From DAOUET01 sp034430155 (GTDB lineage: Bacteria; Chloroflexota; Anaerolineae; Anaerolineales; UBA4823), in assembly GCA_034430155.1 (NCBI GenBank), contig DAOUET010000158.1:124001-188000 (forward strand): DNA of 64,000 nucleotides, written 5' to 3'. The position numbers and the translations under genes are program-made. Within the stretch, counting starts at the first letter, position 1. The number at the start of each line of letters is the position of its first letter. Under the pieces are notes generated by a model. It was given only the letters and a program-made list of their open reading frames with translations, was not told the DNA's origin and did no database searches. Below are positions 17,801 through 25,799 of the stretch, one piece after another.

Positions 17801-18238
17801 ACAGAGCGCAGGCGTGCTGCCAATTACCGCATTCGCCTCGACGACTGCTTTCAGGATTGCTGTCCGCGCAGTCAAGTAATGGTGGAAATCTGGATGTTCT
17901 TCTGGTAATTCGGGCAACAAATCATCCAGTTCATAAACGATTAGTTTGTTTAGTGAGTGCGCCTGAGCGATCACCTGCTCATAATCGTCCGAGTAGCTGG
18001 GGAAATTTCTTTGGATAATGACGATATCGGCCTCAGCTACACGCTCGGGAAAAATCTGGAATTCGCCGTCCTTCCAATTACTCCCTGGGATAATTCGATA
18101 CCCCCCTAGCTCAGCCGGATCAAGCAGGCGCAGGATAGGACAAACATGTTCCCATCTATCAGCTATATATGCAACGGCAGTTGTATGGCCTCCTGTTAGA
18201 GGGTAATTTTGGTTGGCTTCACTAAGATTTATATTCAC
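14858..18238 (-). CDS. Giant bifunctional glycosyltransferase: GT4 - coiled coil - linker domain - GT4
   Basis: 1126 aa. Residues 1 to about 360 form one GT-B unit with YELDDLLPELPEEH near 103 and a C-terminal half ending in FLEYSALGVPGVYS, where the E-x7-E nucleotide contact is degenerate. Residues about 370-430 are a coiled coil (EERVSKQGYEIQQLRGQ, then GEQLDSLGEQLDSL). Residues about 500-730 are a poorly conserved domain with a GT2-like strand (AISVIKVRDNSISPP). Residues about 765-1126 are a complete second GT4: MQFLAVGGAERLALHII, ITFAARLHPQKRPMDFV, YEAMPLVIAETQAMGKPVVATDVG. Such multidomain proteins are common in large O-antigen/capsule loci, where one chain adds two residues (inference). 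The start is a GTG at 18238 with only a weak ribosome site. It lies 29 bp after rfbD and overlaps the next GT2 by 8 bp. Confidence 0.88.
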   Translation of the reverse strand: MNINLSEANQNYPLTGGHTTAVAYIADRWEHVCPILRLLDPAELGGYRIIPGSNWKDGEFQIFPERVAEADIVIIQRNFPSYSDDYEQVIAQAHSLNKLIVYELDDLLPELPEEHPDFHHYLTARTAILKAVVEANAVIGSTPALCDYLRSYNPHAWLFPNYLNDRFWQFRSRNIDVSAPITIGYMGGHSHSYDLEIVAPAILEILQRFGKKVVFKFWGVNPPAEVRDWSNVEWIDLGLVDYRKFAKYFLEIDCDIFMAPLRDNLFNRCKSHLKFLEYSALGVPGVYSRITPYESVVVQGVNGFLAADAEEWAEYLCRLIEDPDLRARIGEEAQATVRANWLLSEHAHGWVEVYEDILSMKDRQRKTSDGLNIAQKMHLWQKDLEERVSKQGYEIQQLRGQMNFRGEQLDSLGEQLDSLKVQLAERDAKVQHIYGLYNEIMNSTGWKIMQLLFRIRLRFLPQGSRRENFLRTIVRALRILKNEGVGALVRGIFRSGGAKLKGERFYTNPPVDLQEGAKLATKIIEGVKCLTPAISVIKVRDNSISPPYENVIYDWVQNQTIPYVEVVVWDKVSGIAYILDQIEISWEAPDIDGLREGLRGQYICIASHDLLNQDETYLERNLLALETESLAFTINLKGNSDFAREQMQKGLLPGDDTSPLLRQIVRKDCVQERFSLDLSGWIKDKDQFPGAAGKIIVQTTNERETEKALPFEQRLPEMDYILLGERILIRPQTDIPWELALQGLHPVDSVLPMAAYPSSLPTVLLAMQFLAVGGAERLALHIIRNLSDRIRFIVLAVERLDSALGTTADDFRQATPFTYTIPDYLDPSLNFSFLSYLVERYQPITLYIANGSNWLYDSLGDIKVHFPSLRIVNQVYDHQVGWINRYDLGTVLNLDAHIGANEKICQAYIDLGVKSEQVHFIEHGIDPVEVNPADYSESKIGVLKSLLGLPHEKKIITFAARLHPQKRPMDFVELARRFSSDTSLAFLMVGDGPIGKMVDEQIADLKLDNFFRHKFYRPISDIYAISDVLVLPSEYEAMPLVIAETQAMGKPVVATDVGNNREVLEMTGGGVVVAKVGDLAGLMQGVTEMLESPPEPDKVREAILSRFGIEVIADQYREVLLGDKGA
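16982..17023 (-). repeat. Perfect 21 bp tandem duplication inside the GT4 fusion gene
   Basis: Two identical 21 bp units (16982-17002 and 17003-17023) encode the repeated heptad GEQLDSL/GEQLDSL in the coiled-coil linker. Because the unit is exactly seven codons, the coiled-coil register is kept. Likely a recent slippage duplication that can vary in copy number. Confidence 0.9.
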
Positions 18239-18267
18239 TGCTTTTTTCTCTGTATTTCAAACTCTCG

Positions 18268-19149
18268 TCATTCAACCGCCATAGCCAATTTGAGCGCCTG
18301 TTCCCATGGGGGTAACCGCAAACCGAAGGTTTCGAAAAAAAGGTCGCACGCCAGGGCTGAGTGTAGTGGGCGGCGCGCCAGGGTTGGGAAATCGGAGGTG
18401 ATAGCGGGATGAATCACCTTGGTTACCTGTTCTTCCTTTTGCGGGTCGAACCGCAAAATAGCCTTTGCCCATTCGAACCTGCTGGTCTCGCCATCTCCAG
18501 CCAAATGGTACAGACCTTTGAATTCGTGAAGCCAGGCGGTTATATCCTTGCTCCCTATAGATAAAAGTTGTGCAGTTGTTTCAGCCAGCATCCGGCACCA
18601 GGTCGGATTGCTCACCTGATCGTCGACAACCCGTAAGGTTTGATGCTTTCTTGCCCAGTCCAGCACTTTTGTCACGAAACAATCCCGTCTGAGGCTATAA
18701 ACCCAACTGGTACGCAGGATGATATATGCCCCACCTAAATTTCTTATGGCTTCTTCTCCAGCCAGTTTGCTCTGCCCGTAAACGTTTAGCGGGACTGGAA
18801 GATCTGTCTCTACATAGGGCTCCCCCTTGATTCCATCGAAAACATAATCCGTAGAAAAATGCACCAACCCAGCGCCTAGATCAAGCGCTTCCTCAGCTAG
18901 TGTGGCAACCGCCCCACCGTTTATCGCCATAGCGATACCAGGCTCTTCCTCGGCTCGGTCCACTGCAGTGTAAGCTGTAGCGTTAACGATGACCTCTGGA
19001 TGGTTTTTCTGGATCAAGCCCCTAATACTTTCCGGTTTTCTTAGATCGATGTCCGGGTAGTCATATGCGATGAGCTCCCCAAGTGGGGCCAGTGAACGCT
19101 CCAGTTCCCACCCCAATTGCCCAAACCTCCCTAAGAGAACGATCTTCAT
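18268..19149 (-). CDS. rfbD: dTDP-4-dehydrorhamnose reductase
   Basis: 293 aa, normal length for RmlD. Seen: the NADPH loop LLGRFGQLGWELE (5-17), VNATAYTAVDRAEEEP (56-71), FSTDYVFDG around 98-106, the catalytic Tyr/Lys in YGQSKLAGEE, and RTSWVYSL. Reaction: it reduces dTDP-4-keto-L-rhamnose to dTDP-L-rhamnose with NAD(P)H, the last step of the pathway. It directly follows rfbA (5 bp gap) in the order rfbC-rfbB-rfbA-rfbD. It is distinct from the second RmlD-like reductase at 58176, which has no rfbABC partners next to it. Cytoplasmic enzyme. Confidence 0.95.
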   Translation of the reverse strand: MKIVLLGRFGQLGWELERSLAPLGELIAYDYPDIDLRKPESIRGLIQKNHPEVIVNATAYTAVDRAEEEPGIAMAINGGAVATLAEEALDLGAGLVHFSTDYVFDGIKGEPYVETDLPVPLNVYGQSKLAGEEAIRNLGGAYIILRTSWVYSLRRDCFVTKVLDWARKHQTLRVVDDQVSNPTWCRMLAETTAQLLSIGSKDITAWLHEFKGLYHLAGDGETSRFEWAKAILRFDPQKEEQVTKVIHPAITSDFPTLARRPLHSALACDLFFETFGLRLPPWEQALKLAMAVE

Positions 19150-19154
19150 TCAAA

Positions 19155-20042
19155 TTACCTGTTGTTGAACGCAAAATCCTCGTCAATTAGACTTAGCAAA
19201 TAATCTCCATAATTGTTATTGTTTATCTCACTAGCAAGATGGCGTAACTCTCCTTGACTAATGTAATTCAACCTATAAGCGATTTCCTCAGGGCAGGAAA
19301 TCATCATTCCCTGGCGCTCTTCAACCGTCTGGACGAAATTGGCTGCCTGTAAAAGCGATTCATGCGTACCCGCATCCAGCCAGGCTACCCCCCGCCCCAA
19401 TGGCTCTACGCGCAGCTGGCCTCTCTCTAAATAGATACAATTTAAGTCGGTGATTTCCAGCTCTCCCCTGGCAGACGGCTTGAGGCTCTCAGCGAACTTT
19501 ACCACCTTACTATCATAAAAATACATGCCGGGAACCGCGTATCGCGATCTTGGATGTTGGGGCTTTTCTTCGATGCTGATCGCCCGGCCATTCTCATCGA
19601 AATCGACCACCCCATAACGTCGAGGATCACGCACTGGATAAGCAAAGATCAAAGCGCCTTCAGATAACTGCGCGGCGCTACGCAAACTGGTTTGGAGACC
19701 ATGTCCGAAGAAGATATTGTCGCCCAGGATCAAGCAGACAGGTTCCCGCCCAATAAAATCTCGACCCACCAGAAAGGCGTCGGCCAGGCCACGCGGCTCT
19801 GCTTGCTCGGCGTAAGAAAAGCGCAACCCCCATTTACCCCCATTCCCCAGCAGATCACCAAATGCTGGCAATGCTTCCGCTGTGCTTATCACCAGGATCT
19901 CCCGAATACCAGCCAGCATCAGCATGGAAAGTGGGTAATAGATCATCGGCTTATCATAAACCGGCAACAGCTGCTTGCTTACCCCAATGGTCAACGGTGA
20001 AAGTCGGGTTCCGCGCCCTCCCGCCAGGATAATACCCTTCAT
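19155..20042 (-). CDS. rfbA: Glucose-1-phosphate thymidylyltransferase
   Basis: 295 aa, the standard RmlA length. Seen: the nucleotidyltransferase signature GIILAGGRGTRLSPLT at the N-terminus, SKQLLPVYDKPMIYYPLS, ILGDNIFFG (metal-binding Asp), and EEKPQHPRSRYAVPGMYFYD. Reaction: dTTP plus glucose-1-phosphate gives dTDP-glucose, the first step of dTDP-L-rhamnose synthesis. The start codon overlaps the rfbB stop by 4 bp (ATGA), so the two are translationally coupled. RmlA is usually inhibited by dTDP-rhamnose (family knowledge). Confidence 0.96.
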   Translation of the reverse strand: MKGIILAGGRGTRLSPLTIGVSKQLLPVYDKPMIYYPLSMLMLAGIREILVISTAEALPAFGDLLGNGGKWGLRFSYAEQAEPRGLADAFLVGRDFIGREPVCLILGDNIFFGHGLQTSLRSAAQLSEGALIFAYPVRDPRRYGVVDFDENGRAISIEEKPQHPRSRYAVPGMYFYDSKVVKFAESLKPSARGELEITDLNCIYLERGQLRVEPLGRGVAWLDAGTHESLLQAANFVQTVEERQGMMISCPEEIAYRLNYISQGELRHLASEINNNNYGDYLLSLIDEDFAFNNR

Positions 20043-21124
20043 TTTACGACCCCCCGTTTCTCATAATTGAGTTTTATCCACTTCTGGTAATCCTTCTGCT
20101 CTCGAATAGCATCGACCCATTCGGGATGATCGAGGTACCATTTTACGGTCTTCAACAAACCAGATTCCAAGTTGTGGTGTGGTCGCCAACCAAGTTCTCG
20201 ATTCACCTTGGCGATGTCCATGGCATAACGACGATCGTGCCCCGGTCGATCGCTGACAAATGTCATGAGCGACACATGAGGCACGTACGGAGAATCTGGA
20301 CGGCATTCATCCAGGATCTCGCTGATAGTCTCGACTACCAGTAAGTTGGTGGGTTGGTTGTTTCCTCCGATCGTATAGGTTTCCCCAGGTGACCCGTGGA
20401 GTATTACCGCCCAGATAGCTTCACAATGGTCCTCAACAAAAAGCCAATCTCGAATTTGCTTGCCGTCACCATAAACCGGGAGATGCAACCCGTTTAGCGC
20501 GTTCAGGGTCATCAATGGTATTAATTTTTCCGGAAACTGGTAGGGACCATAATTATTGGAACAATTGGTGATCGTGATCGGTAGCCCATAGGTGTGCCCG
20601 TAAGCCCTCACCAGGTGATCACTGGCCGCTTTTGTGGCAGCATATGGAGAGCTGGGCGCATATGGTGTGCTCTCTGAAAACGCAGGATCGCCAGGGGCCA
20701 GGGTACCAAAGACCTCATCCGTAGAAATGTGGTGAAAACGGACAGCCTCATTATCGAAATTATTTTCCTCCAGCCAAAACCTCTTGGCTGCGTCTAGTAA
20801 GGTCTGCGTCCCAATTATGTTCGTCTGTATAAACGGCTCCGGGTCCAGGATAGAACGATCCACATGAGTTTCAGCGGCAAAATTGACGATCATATCGATC
20901 TCGTAGCGATGTAGGCAGTCATCCACCAGGGAACGGTCACAAATGTCACCCTGAATGAAAGTGTGCCGGTTCTGATCAGGTAAATCCTTAAGGTTCTCCA
21001 AACTGCCCGCATAGGTAAGGATATCCAAATTTATTATATAGACATCGGGTTCTGTTTGGAGCAAATAACGTACAAAATTTGAGCCGATAAAACCGGCTCC
21101 ACCTGTAATCAATATCCTACGCAT
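20039..21124 (-). CDS. rfbB: dTDP-glucose 4,6-dehydratase
   Basis: 361 aa, a typical RmlB. Seen: the NAD loop ITGGAGFIGSNFVRY (5-19), NFAAETHVDRSILDP (acceptor loop), the active-site triplet HISTDEVFG (Thr/Asp/Glu), YAATKAASDHLVRAY with the catalytic Tyr/Lys, and NCSNNYGPYQFPEKLIPL. Reaction: dTDP-glucose to dTDP-4-keto-6-deoxyglucose with bound NAD+. It is followed by rfbA with a 4 bp overlap and preceded by rfbC with 45 bp between. Confidence 0.96.
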   Translation of the reverse strand: MRRILITGGAGFIGSNFVRYLLQTEPDVYIINLDILTYAGSLENLKDLPDQNRHTFIQGDICDRSLVDDCLHRYEIDMIVNFAAETHVDRSILDPEPFIQTNIIGTQTLLDAAKRFWLEENNFDNEAVRFHHISTDEVFGTLAPGDPAFSESTPYAPSSPYAATKAASDHLVRAYGHTYGLPITITNCSNNYGPYQFPEKLIPLMTLNALNGLHLPVYGDGKQIRDWLFVEDHCEAIWAVILHGSPGETYTIGGNNQPTNLLVVETISEILDECRPDSPYVPHVSLMTFVSDRPGHDRRYAMDIAKVNRELGWRPHHNLESGLLKTVKWYLDHPEWVDAIREQKDYQKWIKLNYEKRGVVK

Positions 21125-21169
21125 ATTAATTTCCTGTCTCCAAGAAGTTTCTGATCGAATGTTTGCACG

Positions 21170-21727
21170 TTAGAACTGTCCGTTATAAATTTCAGCTTTC
21201 CGAAACGGGGTTCCCTTAGCATCTTTAACCGATAAGATTGGATCTTGCCCTTTTATCAGCGGCCACTTTATACTCAGGTCAGCGTCATTCCAAAGCAAGG
21301 TGCGCTCCCATTCAGGAGCGAAGAAATCGGTTACCTTGTAGACCAGCTCTGCCCACTCGCTCAAGACGTAGAATCCGTGAGCGAAACCTGCGGGAATCCA
21401 CATTTGCAGGTTATTCTTGGAGGAAAGAACCTGGGCCGTCCACTTCCCAAACGTCGTCGATTGGCGCCTTAAATCAACCGCCACATCGAAGATTTCCCCG
21501 GCGATAACACGAACAAGTTTTCCCTGTGCTTGCCTGATCTGGTAATGGAGGCCGCGCAGCACACCTTGCTGAGAGCCCGAGTGATTATCCTGGACGAATT
21601 GCATGTCTATCCCCATGGCTGCAAAGCGCTTGGCGTGGTAAACCTCCAGAAAAAAACCGCGTTCATCTCCAAAGATGTCTGGTTTAATCAGCAGGACATC
21701 AGGAATGGAAGTAGGTGTTGATTCCAT
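21170..21727 (-). CDS. rfbC: dTDP-4-dehydrorhamnose 3,5-epimerase
   Basis: 185 aa cupin-fold enzyme of RmlC length. Seen: GDERGFFLEVYHAKRF (about 20-35), FVQDNHSGSQQGVLRGLHYQ with the conserved His and Arg of the active site, GEIFDVAVDLRRQSTTFGKW, and WIPAGFAHGFYVLSE. Reaction: double epimerisation at C3 and C5 of dTDP-4-keto-6-deoxyglucose. It is the first gene of the rfbC-B-A-D block in the direction of transcription. It follows a GT39-like membrane protein with 51 bp between them. Confidence 0.96.
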   Translation of the reverse strand: MESTPTSIPDVLLIKPDIFGDERGFFLEVYHAKRFAAMGIDMQFVQDNHSGSQQGVLRGLHYQIRQAQGKLVRVIAGEIFDVAVDLRRQSTTFGKWTAQVLSSKNNLQMWIPAGFAHGFYVLSEWAELVYKVTDFFAPEWERTLLWNDADLSIKWPLIKGQDPILSVKDAKGTPFRKAEIYNGQF

Positions 21728-21778
21728 GCAAACTCGACTTTCAAACCCCAGAAGGAATTCGCAACCAATTGTAACCGA

Positions 21779-23359
21779 TTATCTACAGGCATAAATGCTT
21801 AGGTCCGAGGCATACCCATAAAGTTTCCCTGGAAAATGTTGTGCTAAGGTGCAATCCTCCACCACATAGCCACTCTCCAGGCGCGGAAATCCTCCATCAT
21901 GAATGACCAGAAAACGTGGCTTGTAGTTCTCCACCGCCCACATTGCCGCATCTTCATAAGTGCCTCGCCTGGTCAGTTGCGCAGCGATTTGAGGCTGGAT
22001 TAAACCCGCAAAGTCCACCATCGTATTTTGAGCGAAATAACCGATAATACCCACCTCCAAGGCCCCCACCGTATCCTCAGGAGCTGTATTGCTGTGCAAC
22101 CATATCCCTACCGCCCTGTAAATACCAAAACGGGTATCGGGGTTTTGCCTGATTTGCCAGAGATCGCTTGCCTGGAAGGTGACCAAACCCAATAATAGGA
22201 TGCCAAATGCCATAACTCTAATATTTTTTATGGGCAGCTGGAATCCATCATTTTGACCGCTCCATCTGGCTTTGATCCCAGAACCAAAGGCGCTTAATCC
22301 CAGACCAACCGCTACGACAAACCCGGGTACAAGCGGAGCGTAATACCAATAATAGCGACTCACCCCTAATATTGAGTAAGCCAGAAAATAAAGCGCTGCC
22401 CAGGAAAGGACAAGCATCCATTTGCGGGCTTTCCTCAACGCCATTACCAGGCCCAACAACGCCACGGCAATCTCAACCAGGTAATACCAGCGCGCCAGGT
22501 AATAGTTGGCGATCGTCAGAAATCCCTCGGCAAAGCGCTGGCTGCCCATCAATAGAGCTTGGCTCTGCTTAGCAAACAACGTGACTGGAAGTGGAGAGCC
22601 AAAATAAAGCCAAGCAAAGACGTACCATGGAAGAACCAAAATTAGAAATAACATCAACGCCAGCCAGGGAAAATGTACCAGGTCGCCTTTTAAGAGAGGG
22701 CTGGTTCCCTTAATTTCCCCTTCCTCATTGGTTTTGGTTCTTCTATCATCAAGGCGCCAAAACGTGAAACGCCCCAGATAATCTACCCCTAAGATAATCG
22801 CTACCAGGGCTGCATCCGGGCGGGTAAGCAGTGCCAAAGCCGTAAGAATAGCCGTCAAAAGATATCGCCGGCGAGCATAGAATGCGAAAGCCCCCATGCA
22901 CAACGCCAGATAAAGCGGTGTTTCCGATCCTAAGGTAGTTACCAAAAGGGGAAAAGTTGGATATAGCAACAAACCCGCCCAGCCAACCCAAGGCGATTCT
23001 AATGTACCTGCCAAATCCCACAGGAATACCGCCCCCAATGCCAGACAAAAACCCCCAATTAGGTTTGCCAGGTGAGGTAAATTGGCCCACCCGAAACCTA
23101 AGATCGCCAGGAGCAGTGTAAATAAAGGAGTGGTAGTGCTCAACACCCTTTCACCGGAATTGTAAACAAACCCCAAACCATGTTCCAAATTATCCGCATA
23201 TCGATAGGTGATGAAAGGGTCGTCGTACGCCCAGTGAGAATAGCTCAGAAAAAGAGCACCGCCAACAATTAGAATGTAGAAAGCTTTTAACAGATATGAA
23301 TATTGGGGGGGAAAAGGCTGAATTTTTGAAGTTTTATTTACAAAACCTGTTCCAGGCAT
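21779..23359 (-). CDS. GT39/ArnT-like membrane glycosyltransferase (GT-C)
   Basis: 526 aa from ATG 23359. Around ten hydrophobic segments begin at about residue 24 (LLKAFYILIVGGALFL). The first periplasmic loop carries YDDPFITYRYADNLEHGLGF, the acidic DD motif plus the GxGFVYNxGERV signature of the GT-C family that includes PMT/ArnT and mycobacterial AftB. The C-terminal 100 residues are soluble (TVGALEVGIIGYFAQNT...). Known for the fold: it transfers a sugar from a polyprenyl-phosphate donor outside the cytoplasmic membrane. The frame is open to a TTG at 23398, but the ATG at 23359 is preferred. Donor and acceptor are unknown; homologous proteins lie at 31832 and 47791. Confidence 0.88.
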   Translation of the reverse strand: MPGTGFVNKTSKIQPFPPQYSYLLKAFYILIVGGALFLSYSHWAYDDPFITYRYADNLEHGLGFVYNSGERVLSTTTPLFTLLLAILGFGWANLPHLANLIGGFCLALGAVFLWDLAGTLESPWVGWAGLLLYPTFPLLVTTLGSETPLYLALCMGAFAFYARRRYLLTAILTALALLTRPDAALVAIILGVDYLGRFTFWRLDDRRTKTNEEGEIKGTSPLLKGDLVHFPWLALMLFLILVLPWYVFAWLYFGSPLPVTLFAKQSQALLMGSQRFAEGFLTIANYYLARWYYLVEIAVALLGLVMALRKARKWMLVLSWAALYFLAYSILGVSRYYWYYAPLVPGFVVAVGLGLSAFGSGIKARWSGQNDGFQLPIKNIRVMAFGILLLGLVTFQASDLWQIRQNPDTRFGIYRAVGIWLHSNTAPEDTVGALEVGIIGYFAQNTMVDFAGLIQPQIAAQLTRRGTYEDAAMWAVENYKPRFLVIHDGGFPRLESGYVVEDCTLAQHFPGKLYGYASDLSIYACR

Positions 23360-23747
23360 CTGATAATGAGGTTTTCCAGTTAGAACCCGTGCTTGCAATT
23401 ACCTGCACGCCGCTAGACGTCATGCCCTGCACATGAGCCTTCAGGAAAAACGTCTGTGACTCAGACCTGCGGTTGTTGGGAGCCCACTGCACCAATATAG
23501 AGACCAGGGTGATCAGCCGCTTACAACGCGCTAAGTTGCCAGATATCATACTCACGGGTTTCTCGCGAAAACCTATCTGGTCCTCGACCGATAAAAACAC
23601 CATTAATCCAGGTTTCAAAGCGAGTATCCGCAAATATATGCAGTTCTGCATCCCCTCAATCTTGTTCCGTACCAAATGAACGCCGGAAGAGAGCGACTTC
23701 ATTTTGCCCAGCTGCTGAAACGTGAGGCCAGATCGGGCCATCGTCAT
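23334..23747 (-). CDS. Uncertain 137 aa ORF
   Basis: An open frame whose ATG overlaps the stop of the 75 aa ORF (TAATG) and whose end overlaps the GT39-like start by 26 bp. The protein (MTMARSGLTFQQLG...) has an alternation of hydrophobic stretches in the middle (LRILALKPGLMVFLSV, LITLVSILVQWAP) but no motif, domain or membrane span I recognise. The overlaps look operon-like, yet composition and lack of family resemblance leave open that this is a decayed gene or non-coding DNA. Confidence 0.35.
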   Translation of the reverse strand: MTMARSGLTFQQLGKMKSLSSGVHLVRNKIEGMQNCIYLRILALKPGLMVFLSVEDQIGFREKPVSMISGNLARCKRLITLVSILVQWAPNNRRSESQTFFLKAHVQGMTSSGVQVIASTGSNWKTSLSDAWNRFCK

Positions 23748-23974
23748 TAATCCTGGATCGGTTTACTTCTTGGACCAATGGAATAAAATAACAAATTCGC
23801 GGTATTGGGATCCTTTGGCGCGATAAGATCAAGTACACTTACATCGTTGTCTACAGGTCTGGCACTACCTTCCGGCATATCCTTCCCGGATAGCAGGATT
23901 AAAACCACACATATCCCTATGATGAACATCCATAGGTTGCTATGCGACTTCGGAGGTATTTTCTCCACGGTCAT
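23747..23974 (-). CDS. Small predicted single-span membrane protein, unknown
   Basis: 75 aa: a short charged N-terminus (MTVEKIPPKSHSN), one clear hydrophobic span at about 15-28 (WMFIIGICVVLILL) and a polar tail. It resembles the N-terminus of a membrane-anchored protein cut short; the downstream region has open stretches in other frames, so a frameshifted remnant is possible. No family recognised. Confidence 0.4.
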   Translation of the reverse strand: MTVEKIPPKSHSNLWMFIIGICVVLILLSGKDMPEGSARPVDNDVSVLDLIAPKDPNTANLLFYSIGPRSKPIQD

Positions 23975-24159
23975 AGATAAATGATCAACCGGGCAGGTAG
24001 TGCAACCGAATTATGTCGCATTCCCCCAATCGTCGGCTACCTGTAATCTGGTTCAATCGATCTCCAGCCCTGTAGTGCATGCAATAATTTTTACGGCTGA
24101 ATTGATTTTACTTCCTGAATAAAGATATCCAGTTCTAATTACCACGTCGTCAGCATCAT
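23975..24159. other. Intergenic stretch, nothing identified
   Basis: Together with the doubtful ORFs at 23334-23974 this makes about 800 bp without a convincing gene between the GH39-like gene and the GT39-like gene. I looked for a promoter, terminator hairpin and riboswitch on both strands and saw none that is convincing. Confidence 0.5.
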
Positions 24160-25692
24160 TCATGGATTCAGGATGACATAGACCGGGCTGAACCCAACGT
24201 CTATGCTGTTATTAACTGGAATAATAACGTTTCCATCCCGATCATATACCTGGCTAATATTGAACCCAGGGAAAGATATAGAAAGGACCTCATCCTGCTT
24301 TGCCCAGGCTACGATAATCTCTTGGTTGCCATTGTCAAACGTATAAGCTTCAACCTTGTCATTATAATTCCTTGAACCGTTAAAGTGACTGTTCTGAATT
24401 CTCTGGTTTAGATGCTGAAATGCAAAATATGCAGGACGAGGATTCCCATCCTGGTCGAGGAGTCCCACACTGTTCCAACCAGGGCCGTTTACGGTATACC
24501 AGATAAAACCCATTAGATTGACACTTAATCCTCGCACGAACATCCGCACCAAATAATCGGCCTGCATCTGGAAAAAATCAGCCCTAGGTGGGTCACACCA
24601 ATTAGTATCGACCCCGCTGATTTTCGGTGGGCACATTAAACTCGTTTCATTAAGAAACAGCGGTTTGGATACTCCATATTGAGCCATAATTTGTCTCAAA
24701 TAATTTGCTTTGCCTATTATTCCACCCCCCAGGGAAGTCCACTGATTGCCAGGTAATTGGTTATCGTGATCAATTTTTTGATTTAAATATGGAGGATACC
24801 AATGATAGGGAACAATATCAAAATAAGGTGCAGCTCCCGATTCGAGAATTCCTTTTAGAAATAATTCGGGTTTTCCTAAGGAGGGGTTGTTGGTATTAGG
24901 GTTAGCTAAAAGCAACCCTCCAATCCAAACGGTAGCGGTTGGATCTTCCTTCTTTATCGCCTCACCGACCACTTTCAACATTTCCCCATATCTCCCACCC
25001 CCATAATATGGGTCGTTAATATCTCCCCAGCAGCCGAAAACATTATCCAGCACGACAAGATTTGGATCTAGATCGGGTTCGTTGCCAAGTTCCCAATGAT
25101 GAACGTTATATTCGGGGGTTTTATATCGAGCCACCACACTTTTTGTAAAGTTCGCAAAGGCTGAAACTTTTTCGGGAAGCAACGGCCCGCATGAGGTTGG
25201 TTGGCCATCTTCTCTCACGCTATCATCAGTTGCCCAGCGCGGATAATCATCAATTACCACGATCGGCGTTTTCCCGGCGGACTTCAATGCCACCAATTCG
25301 GTCTCAAAACTGCTTAACAAACCCCATTGAACGGCGTCACTTTCAAATGGCTGTAAACTTCGCCAGGATATCCTATCATTTAACCGTACCCATTGTCCAT
25401 TTAAGGCTTCCACACGATCTAATATGATAGAGCCAGGTAAAAGTAAACGCTCTGACTCCACACCAAACGGCAATTCCCATGGATACCAGCTGGTTACCAT
25501 TGGCAGATAGGCAAAATTGTCCAGGTTCTGGATCTGGGGCTCAGTCCCTACACCTTCTGATAGAATTCCCATAGATAGATTGGCTTCAGCTGAAACAACC
25601 TGGGTAGATCGAACTCCGAATATTATCCCAACAAAGGTTAAGGCTACTATCAACCCATATATAAATTTCTTTCCTATAAAAAGCCTGATCAT
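24160..25692 (-). CDS. Secreted GH39/GH5-like glycoside hydrolase homologue
   Basis: 510 aa from ATG 25692, which has a strong ribosome site (GGAGG, 7 nt upstream); an ATG at 25761 would add 23 residues without one. Residues about 10-35 are a signal peptide or anchor (FIYGLIVALTFVGIIFG). A short region with the motif YLPMV (62-66) leads into a TIM-barrel domain of clan GH-A: WELGNEPDLDP with the acid/base Glu and PLFLNETSL with the probable nucleophile Glu, spaced as in GH39. The final part, AYTFDNGNQEIIVAWAK, is the small C-terminal beta domain. Both catalytic Glu are present, so activity is plausible. It is paralogous to its neighbour at 25800. A role in trimming or remodelling the exported glycan is an inference from its place beside Wzm/Wzt. 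Confidence 0.85.
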   Translation of the reverse strand: MIRLFIGKKFIYGLIVALTFVGIIFGVRSTQVVSAEANLSMGILSEGVGTEPQIQNLDNFAYLPMVTSWYPWELPFGVESERLLLPGSIILDRVEALNGQWVRLNDRISWRSLQPFESDAVQWGLLSSFETELVALKSAGKTPIVVIDDYPRWATDDSVREDGQPTSCGPLLPEKVSAFANFTKSVVARYKTPEYNVHHWELGNEPDLDPNLVVLDNVFGCWGDINDPYYGGGRYGEMLKVVGEAIKKEDPTATVWIGGLLLANPNTNNPSLGKPELFLKGILESGAAPYFDIVPYHWYPPYLNQKIDHDNQLPGNQWTSLGGGIIGKANYLRQIMAQYGVSKPLFLNETSLMCPPKISGVDTNWCDPPRADFFQMQADYLVRMFVRGLSVNLMGFIWYTVNGPGWNSVGLLDQDGNPRPAYFAFQHLNQRIQNSHFNGSRNYNDKVEAYTFDNGNQEIIVAWAKQDEVLSISFPGFNISQVYDRDGNVIIPVNNSIDVGFSPVYVILNP

Positions 25693-25799
25693 CCTACCCT
25701 CCAAAATATTAGTCAAACATGGAGACAAGGCTTTATCCTCTCCAATACGATCAACATCCATTTCTGAATATCGATATTGCCTCGAGGGAAATTAATGCT

